Origin: Gadus chalcogrammus
Lineage: Eukaryota > Chordata > Actinopteri > Gadiformes > Gadidae
Direction of reading: 5' to 3'
NCBI RefSeq assembly: GCF_026213295.1
Contig: NC_079414.1
Span: 21,767,313-21,831,312, forward strand
Length of the DNA: 64,000 nucleotides
Positions 56,796 to 64,000 of this stretch are shown here, piece by piece; positions within the stretch are counted from its first letter, which is position 1; each line of letters opens with the position of its first letter. Made by a program: the position numbers and the translations under genes. The notes beneath the pieces are model-generated. The model saw only the letters and a list, made by a program, of their open reading frames with translations, had not been told where the DNA came from and ran no database searches.

Positions 56796-58623
56796 ACCCC
56801 TGCTGACCCCCAGGCCAAGCCTTCAGAAGAGCCCTGCACTACTATCCCTGTCCATGCGGGGGCCACAGTCACCAACACGCAGTCCAAGGACTCCACCTCC
56901 CAGCAGCCCCGGCGGCCCGGCAGTGAGGCTGCGGCCTCAGAGGTCTCTGTGTTGGACCTGGAGGCTTTCTTCACCCGCTGGACCCCCGACTCAGGAGCCC
57001 CGCCCACTGCTCCTCCCTCCTTCAGCACAGAAGAGCTGCTGGAGAAAGAGGAGGAGGAGGAGGAAGAGGTGGTCCTAGTAGGGGAAGACCACCATCCCCC
57101 ACGCAGGAGGAGAGGGTTCAGCCAGAGGAGCTCTAGAATACACACCAATCACAGCCCTTCTCCAGGTAAACGCACCAATCACAGCCCTTCTCCAGGTAAA
57201 CGCACCAATCACAGCCCTTCCCCAGGTAGAGACCAATCACAGGCCTTCCCCAGGTAAACGCACAAATCACAGCCCTTCCCCAGGTAGAGACCATTCACAG
57301 GCCTTCCCCAGGTAGAGACCATTCACAGGCCTTCCCCAGTTAAACAGACCAATCACTGCCCTTCCCCAGATAAAGGAACCACACCCTTTCCCCAGGTAAA
57401 GGAACCACACCCCTTCCCCAGGTAGATGGACCACACCCCTTCCCCAGGTAGATTGACCACACCCCTTCCCCAGATAAATGGTTGCCAGCCCTTCCCCAGG
57501 TAAACAAACAGGAAGAGGACGTACATGGTACATACTACTTCGGAGGGCTGTGTCTCAACTCCTGTGCTGTTAAATAATGAGCTTGATTTTATAAAACAAA
57601 CTAATTATGAAGTTAAGGTACAAAGTAAGCTGACTGGTTTAAAGACGGATACTCTGTACTTGTTGTTGGAGAGCCGGAGGTGTTGACCACGATCTGTTCA
57701 CAGGCACCTCGCTGTCTGCATCATCACGGATACAGGCCCCTCCCCCACAACTCACCTGGAGCAGGGCAGCGGCCATGATGAGAACCACGCAGACCCAGTC
57801 GCTGCAGCACGGGCGTCATGGCAACAGGACCGCCCATCGTGTTCTACATTCCTCTCAGAACCCGCTTAACACCAACGCTGGACTTGCTAGCGATGTCAGC
57901 CATCGAGCTGGAACACTGAATCGCCGTTTTGCCCATTTCCCCAGCTTTCCCCCAGCCGGTCTACCAGCCAGAGGCACTGAAGGGAAGGGGCTGAGCAGCG
58001 ATGGTTCGGGACTAGAAGGTGTTAGCATTGGGCTCGATGGTGTTAGCCTTGGGCTATCTAATGTTAACATGGGGCTGGGTGGTATTAGCATGGGGATGGA
58101 TGGCATTAGCGGGGGACTAGGTGGGGTTAGCTCGAGGCTAGGTGGTGGCAGTTTAGGACAAGGTGGTGTTAGCATTGGGCTGGATGGTGTAAACATGGAG
58201 TTAGATGGTGATAGCACTGGGCAAGGCATTGCTAACATGGGGCTAGGTGGGGACAGCGGGGGGATTGGGGATGTTAGCGGGGGCCTCGGCGGTATTAGCT
58301 CCAGGCTAGGCGGGGGAAGCCGCAGGAGGAACTACGTGTGCCGGGCCTGTGGGAAGGCCTTCTCCGGGCTGTCCAACCTGGAGGCCCACCAACGGGTCCA
58401 CACGGGGGAGAAGCCCTTCAGCTGCTCCACCTGCGGCAAGCGCTTCTCGGAGGCCGGCAACCTGAAGAAGCACCAGCGGGTCCACACCGGGGACAAGCCC
58501 TACAGCTGCCCCCGCTGTGGGAAGCGCTTCGCCTGGGTCTGCAATCTGAGGACCCACCAGCAGACCGGAGCCGGCTGCGGTTCGGGTCCGGGCGGGGAGA
58601 ATCTGGATCAGCTGGGACAGTGA
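56796..58623 (+). CDS. Zinc-finger cassette C: Glu-rich adaptor exon plus three-finger terminal exon
   Basis: The adaptor exon 56796-57165 (phase 0 to 1) is acidic, with VLDLEAFFTRW, a Glu run and an Arg-rich end. The finger exon 57704-58623 (phase 1 start) has a basic start, a linker of seven-residue GLGGVSx-type repeats (21-bp units) and three fingers: CRACGKAF, CSTCGKRF, CPRCGKRF. Joined to the shared exons at 49742 it would give about 640 aa. It is the close counterpart of the minus-strand finger exon 40611-41575; within the finger block the one difference is Asn for Ser at helix position 3 of finger 3. No N-terminal-domain exon lies between cassettes B and C. Confidence 0.78.
57135..57510. 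repeat. 30-bp minisatellite carrying a splice donor in each unit
   Basis: Units of CACCAATCACAGCCCTTCTC plus CAGGTAAACG begin inside the adaptor exon and run about 340 bp into the intron. Most units keep CAG/GTAAA or CAG/GTAGA. Because the first units are 30 bp and open, using the second or third donor adds ten residues (KRTNHSPSPG) each time without a frame change. Confidence 0.85.
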
Positions 58624-58948
58624 CACCCAGAGGCCTATAGACTCAAATATAACCTCAGGGACAAAGACATTAAGCTATTATATTATTATTTAACACATTC
58701 AAATTGTATTTCTTTTCAAAGTAGAAGGCACTCTGTCCAGACTTACTACGCAAACAAGTTAAAGAGAACAGTCAATCTCTGCTATTTTGTATTATAAGAG
58801 GTTACTGCTTCATAGGTCCATTCCCGATCCGGAACGCCAACTCTGTATCTGCCATTGGTCCTGAACGATTTTCCACACAACACGTGTTGCAATGCTGTCT
58901 CTTATATTAGAAAATAGCCCAGGGAGCCTGTTCCCATGGAGCCTCTAA

Positions 58949-59487
58949 TGCCGCGTTTCCACTGCAGGGTGCGGTACGGTTCGGTTCGCCTCAGTCCGGT
59001 AGGGATGGGGCGGTATAGCCCAGCTCAGTTCCGAGGTCACGATTCCACCGCCGACAGTACCCTTTATGGTAGGCTGGATGTCGATCGCCGCGGCAGCTAC
59101 GTAAACATCGTGTCATCATGGCAGCGCGACACAGTGTAGCCTGCTCAATAAAAACAATGGAAAAGTTTTACGTTATTGTCGCGTTTTACATGTCGCGTTT
59201 TACGCGACATCTTCATTGTAAAGAATAATACCTCAAGGCTACTGTTTGTTTGTTTTTATCCCCACGTCGCCCGGAAGTGACGATTCTGTCGACCAATCAA
59301 CGGAGGGGGTGTGTAGCTCGAATTTTCCGGCACCTATTCAGGCGTCCCCCAACGGAGGAGTACTGAAGACGAGGGCAAAACGAGTACGGCTCAGTTCGGG
59401 TCACGCCCACTTTTGGCGGTGGAAACGCAACCCGTACCGCACCTTTGCAAACCGAACCGTACCGCACCCTGCAGTGGAAACGCGCCA
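58949..59487. mobile_element. PIF/Harbinger-like MITE, second copy
   Basis: A 539-bp element with the same TGCCGCGTTTCCACTGCAG ends as 12182-12710, flanked by TAA (58946-58948, 59488-59490). The middle differs and lies in the opposite orientation relative to the first copy. Confidence 0.75.
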
Positions 59488-59490
59488 TAA

Positions 59491-60864
59491 GGGTCAGCCA
59501 ACACATAAATGTAGTCTACCCGTATATGTGACTTTACAGGAAACCTAACCTTTGAGCTATTTAAAACATTTTAAATCCTTCTGGTGGTTAATTTTAGGGG
59601 AGACTACTGGCATCCTCCATTTAAGGTTTCTGATGAAGCTCGTCCTTTGACTCTTCCACATACACAACTCGAATACAACTCGGCAATAAATAGATTCATC
59701 TCAGAATTTTGACCTTCATCTCAGAAATCTAATTTAAATCTCAGAATTCAGAGTTAAATCTCAGATTTTGGGTTTAGGTCTCAGAATTCTGACTCAAACC
59801 TCATAATACTGACTAACCTCAGAACAGAAAAATAATCACATGTGGCCCTAATGCTCTTATGTCTAACCAAGTCTACCTAACATTAATCCTGAGTTGATTG
59901 TTTTCATTCTAAAATAAAAAAAAGTATAAATCAAAGCTTTTCTATTTTCTAGTATGTATTATTTGTTTTACAGTAGGCTAAATACAAGAAGCAATGTAGC
60001 AATAATTATTGTTCAGCCCAACACCCGATAGCATTTAACCTAGTAAGCCAAAATGTAACGGAAGCATGAAGCATCTGATCGACTAGTAGCTACGCAAGCG
60101 AAGTGAGGGTAAAATACACGTTCCAGTTTTGTGAACATTGTGAATCTAAATACGTGTAAAAGACACAATTTATATTGACCAACATATTGATTGGTGCAGA
60201 GCTACATTTGGAGATTCCGTTTATGTTGAACAAGGGACGTTTTTCACCTAGCCTATCTCACAATTTTCGTGTGACTCGAAATTGCACACCTTTCATGACA
60301 TAGCATTTCAGCTAATTTGTTGAGGGTTATTTTTCCATAGGCTAAATTTGATTAATAGATTCTTTGGTAATTTTCACAAAATGTTCATTCTTTGGAAGAA
60401 ACAGATTCGCCATGATTAAATCCAATCCTCACAAAATGGGATAATATTTTCCATATTTTTTTTTATCATCGAAGATGAATGTGTGATTGCGAAGCTCAGC
60501 CAGTGTGACCACGGGATCCGGAACTCCTACTGCTGTTGGTGAACAGAAAAACACGGGGTCATGCGCTCTCGTATTTCAACCGTCTCTGGTCTCATTTACT
60601 TGAAAAAAGGAAGGAACCAAAAGTTCCTTTTATTTCGCCGCCCACCATAAGCAAATGTAAGTGTTGTTAATGCATGTCGGTGAGGGTTGGTGAAATGTAG
60701 ACAAACATTTATGGACTGGTTGTCTGACATGAAGTGTTGAAAACAAACATTATGCCTCCGTGCTGACTTCTTATGCAGCAGTCTGGCTTGTAAAACAATG
60801 TTTCCAAACTTTTGCGGTTGACAAAAGGCGACATGAAAAAGATTGAAGCGAAGAAAATAAAAGA
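59491..60864. other. AT-rich intergenic sequence, no gene recognised
   Basis: A short TCTCAGAATTCTGAC-type repeat lies at about 59695-59825. Nothing else is identified. Confidence 0.5.
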
Positions 60865-60936
60865 TAGCAGAGGATGGTTTCGATCCATCGACCTCTGGGT
60901 TATGGGCCCAGCACGCTTCCGCTGCGCCACTCTGCT
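60865..60936 (-). tRNA. Initiator tRNA-Met (CAT)
   Basis: A 72-nt minus-strand gene starting AGCAGAGTGGCGCAGCGGA and ending CATCCTCTGCTA. It has a CAT anticodon in GGGCCCATAACCC, an A1-U72 pair at the acceptor end and the GATCGAAACC T-loop typical of eukaryotic initiator tRNA. It appears identical to the vertebrate consensus as I know it. The CCA is not encoded. TCTTTT directly follows as a pol III terminator. All four arms pair, so it is likely functional. Confidence 0.96.
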
Positions 60937-61361
60937 GCCGATGACGACGAATGATGTTTTAACAAACTAATAGCAGTCTATATGTGATTAAGGGTGTTTC
61001 AAGCGACTGAGATAAACAATACAGCCCATATGGAGGACCACATTGCAAATCGATAATTGAATCAAAGAGTTAATAATTTCACTCATTCACAAGTTATTTT
61101 CGTTCTAGTGGTGACGTTAGTTACAACCCCATGCTTGTACCCTGGTCTCCAACAGATTCATCAGCAGGTCTTACGACTGCACCACCAAGAAACTTGCTAT
61201 TGATGGTCAAATTGTCTACACATTTAATTCAAAAGGCGATGTTTAAAAACCACATAGGCCTACATAAGAAGGATTATTAACCAGCAGGTCATACCACTGA
61301 ACCACTAAGACACTAACTAAATAAGCCATGTCGGAAATTCAGCTTTAAATTCCAAGGCTTC
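60937..61361. other. Intergenic, no gene recognised
   Basis: Between the tRNA gene and the foldback element; related short phrases (CAGCAGGTCTTACGACTGCACC, then CAGCAGGTCATACCACTGAACC) occur at about 61163 and 61284. Confidence 0.5.
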
Positions 61362-62412
61362 CTATGGAGTTAGATTCATGCCAAAACCCCGCACACACGC
61401 AAAATGTGTTTTGCTCACGCAAAACGATTCACACGCACACAAAACGTGTTTTACTCACGCAAAATGATTCACACACACGCTCAGTGTGGTTTGCAAATAC
61501 AAAACATCATTCACAAACTAAAGCATTTTGCTTCAGAAACAAATACAGTATGTTTTACACAAAGTACAAAAAAAATCCTTCAAGTACACAAAACAATTCT
61601 ACAAGTACGGAACACGAAAGCTGCGCGTGGATCGGAATGCATTTGCGCACGGATCGGATTGCATTTGCGTGAGGAACAGCAAGGCGGAAAATTAGTGCCA
61701 AAAGTCACGTGACAAATAAATGTCCTGTTATTCACATTACACAACAGCAGGTGGCGGTGTTGAGTCAGTTTAAGGCCGCCAGGACGATCTTTTTTGTCCC
61801 CAAAATCTTTATTTGATTCCAAAACAGAGTGGCGACACTTCCATTGGACTCACCTGTTGGCCGCTCATTTTGTTCAATTTAATCTCCCAAACTAGCTTTT
61901 CTCCGTGTCGTACGATTCCGTGACAAAGGGGCGGCAAGTCGCATAGTATGGAGTTGAATCCACACACGTTTGGCCGGCATCAAATAAAGATTATGGGGAG
62001 AAAAAAGATCGTCCTGGCGTCCTTAAACTGACTCAACACCGCCACCTGCTGTTGTATTTGTCACGTGACTTTTGGCACTAATTTTCCGCCTTGCTGTTCC
62101 TCACGCAAATGCAATCCGATCCGTGCGCAAATGCATTCCGATCCACGCGCAGCTTTCGTGTTCCGTACTTGTAGAATTGTTTTGTGTACTTGAAGGATTT
62201 TTTTTTGTACTTTGTGTAAAACATACTGTATTTGTTTCTGAAGCAAAATGCTTTAGTTTGTGAATGATGTTTTGTATTTGCAAACCACACTGAGCGTGTG
62301 TGTGAATCATTTTGCGTGAGTAAAACACGTTTTGTGTGCGTGTGAATCGTTATGCGTGAGCAAAACACGTTTTGCGTGTGTGCGGGGTTTTGGCATGAAT
62401 CTAACTCCATAG
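61362..62412. mobile_element. Foldback element with about 430-bp inverted arms
   Basis: The outer ends start CTATGGAGTTAGATTCATGC in each arm. The arms (about 61362-61818 and 61981-62412) are almost identical, apart from one roughly 20-bp insertion in the left arm near 61715 and scattered changes. A spacer of about 160 bp lies between them. A TCACGCAAAACGATTCACAC-type repeat occurs within each arm. The open frames of 102 and 129 codons are mirror copies and look like chance. No clear target-site duplication was found. Confidence 0.8.
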
Positions 62413-62648
62413 CTTTCATTTCATTCTCTTTTGCGACGCATACATTGAAGACAAACGGAAAAATCACGTCAACGTCATAAACAGCTTTTTTTTTGACAGG
62501 TTAGATGGGTCTTCTATATGAGTGCATGTGTTCAACTTCATGATTCACCCTCCAATACAAAACCAAAATACGGTCCGTTCTATTTCAGTACGTTAACTTT
62601 CCTAACTATTTTTCACTGAATAAAAATATAGGATTCATTCATTTAGAC

Positions 62649-63488
62649 CAGGGATGGGGAACTGGCGGCCCGCATGCCCACTCAGCCTGCACAATTAAAA
62701 AAAAAAAAAAAATTATAATAATAATAATAATAATTGATCGAGTTACAGAAAACTCGTTCAAGAAAGATGAGAAGAATTCATAGAATTCAAAGGCAAACCC
62801 ATGCGTCTAGTTTGCTTAGAAGCGATATCAGTCATTAAAGATATCCACTTGAGTCGCCACTACAACTACTACAACTGCTTGTTGGGTTTGAGTTCATTGA
62901 GTTGTTGCACTTAATGTTGGGCCACTGTTTTTCAGTTTTTTGACTTCATTGAATGATGATGTATGTGAGCCCTTTGCACTGATAAAAATACTGACCATTC
63001 ATGTGGCTGTTTGACCATGGAAAACATGAAATTAATGTATGTTGGTTAAATTAACATACCGTACATAGGTTATGATTCTGGACGATTTTTTAGGTAGTGG
63101 CCATCGCCAAAATGCACCAGAATACAGGAAATCATCTACCAAATTAAAAATTATGTAGCTTCTCTCAGCTCACGTATAGTTGAAGTGTGCAGTCTTGTGG
63201 CCCTCCGATGGTTATGATAAAAAATGTGGCCCTCTTTATCATGAAAGTTGCCCATCCCTGGAGTAGCATCATCATCACTGCCAGCTGACATCAGACGCCT
63301 TGCTAGAGAAAAACTGTTCAAGCCATCACATTAGGTGAGTCTAGAAATGCAGCAAACATGAGGCTTAGTAACACAGCAGTTATAGACTTTTTTTTCATCT
63401 TTAGTTATGTGTTCATAATGGTACGGCCCTCTGAGGACTTTGGAAAAATTGAAATGGCCCTTGATGTGAAAAAGGTTCCCCACCCCTG
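62649..63488. mobile_element. hAT-like nonautonomous element with perfect 8-bp target-site duplication
   Basis: An 840-bp element starting CAGGGATGGGGAAC and ending GTTCCCCACCCCTG, flanked by ATTTAGAC on both sides (62641-62648, 63489-63496). A second end-like sequence, GTTGCCCATCCCTGG near 63246, suggests nesting or an internal rearrangement. No transposase frame is present. Confidence 0.8.
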
Positions 63489-63884
63489 ATTTAGACTGTA
63501 AAACAGTTGAGTTAACATAAAAGTAATCACTAATAAAGTGCTTATTTTCTTTGAGGTCCTTTTCAAACATCCGCAACAAGACAGGAGCAATTGATTTAAT
63601 CGAATAACCTCTTCTGATTTATTAATAAGATGTTAAAGTTGTACGTCCACACCACCCAACTGGATCATCATTTTCAGGAATACGAGAATGATTTTATAAC
63701 TTTATTTCCCTTCATGTTACTGTTCTAGTACAATGGTCTAAATGTTTCTTTTATACAAGGAGACCGTTCTGACAGAGTAACATCGATGTCATATGCCCGA
63801 AAGTGTAGTTACCAGATACTTTATCTATGAACGGTATTCAGCTAAACAACACATCAACAAATTATCTCTGCCACCTCATCCTTC

Positions 63885-64000
63885 ACCTCCTCCATATTAT
63901 TTCCCTCTTCCCTCTCCTCCTTCGCCTCCCCGTGACTCTCTCCTACCACCTCCTCCATATTCCCTCCCTCTTCCCTCACCTCCTTCGCCTCCCCGTGACT
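63885..64000. repeat. Pyrimidine-rich tandem repeat at the window edge
   Basis: Two units of about 60-65 bp containing CACCTCCTCCATATT and CCTTCGCCTCCCCGTGACT; the array continues past the window. Confidence 0.8.

Noticed and set aside
61364..62467. Open frames of 102 and 129 codons on both strands
   Set aside because: They are mirror images from the two arms of one palindrome and have no known domain; composition follows the repeat.

Overview
The window is nuclear DNA of a teleost fish. Genes have short exons with GT-AG introns. Dinucleotide and homopolymer repeats are very dense, DNA-transposon MITEs are abundant, and there is a conserved vertebrate block chchd10-ddt-gstt that matches human 22q11.23. 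The microsatellite density resembles cod-like (gadiform) genomes, but that placement is only a guess.

Layout. 0-8 kb: two secreted C-type lectin genes face away from each other inside an inverted duplication, with a zinc-finger (ZNF) gene between them; only the signal-peptide exon of the left lectin is in view. 8.7-16.8 kb: minus-strand ZNF genes. 17.6-20.4 kb: chchd10. 21.0-22.8 kb: a second copy of the 15-kb ZNF gene, carried on a segmental duplication that also copied exon 1 of chchd10. 24.8-28.6 kb: ddt and gstt1. 29.5-36.5 kb: two plus-strand ZNF genes. 40.6-58.6 kb: a large inverted duplication of one ZNF locus, with a one-cassette copy on the minus strand and a three-cassette copy on the plus strand. 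58.7-64 kb: no protein gene seen; it holds a PIF/Harbinger-like MITE, an initiator tRNA-Met gene, a 1-kb foldback element and a hAT-like MITE.

The ZNF genes form one family. Each has a first exon for a short N-terminal domain (core ANxAVxEICKLVDD, then a basic/coiled stretch), one to three linker exons usually carrying a SUMO-type psi-K-x-E motif, and one terminal exon with three or four C2H2 fingers. Eight N-terminal exons are visible but eleven finger exons. Intron phases follow a constant rule (exon 1 ends in phase 1, a linker 1 to 0, an adaptor 0 to 1, finger exon from 1), so the surplus finger exons can be joined in frame to an upstream N-terminal block. The main hypothesis is that some loci are alternative-3'-exon genes in which one N-terminal block is spliced to different DNA-binding cassettes, as in insect lola or mod(mdg4). 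All splice sites here were read by eye and none has transcript support.
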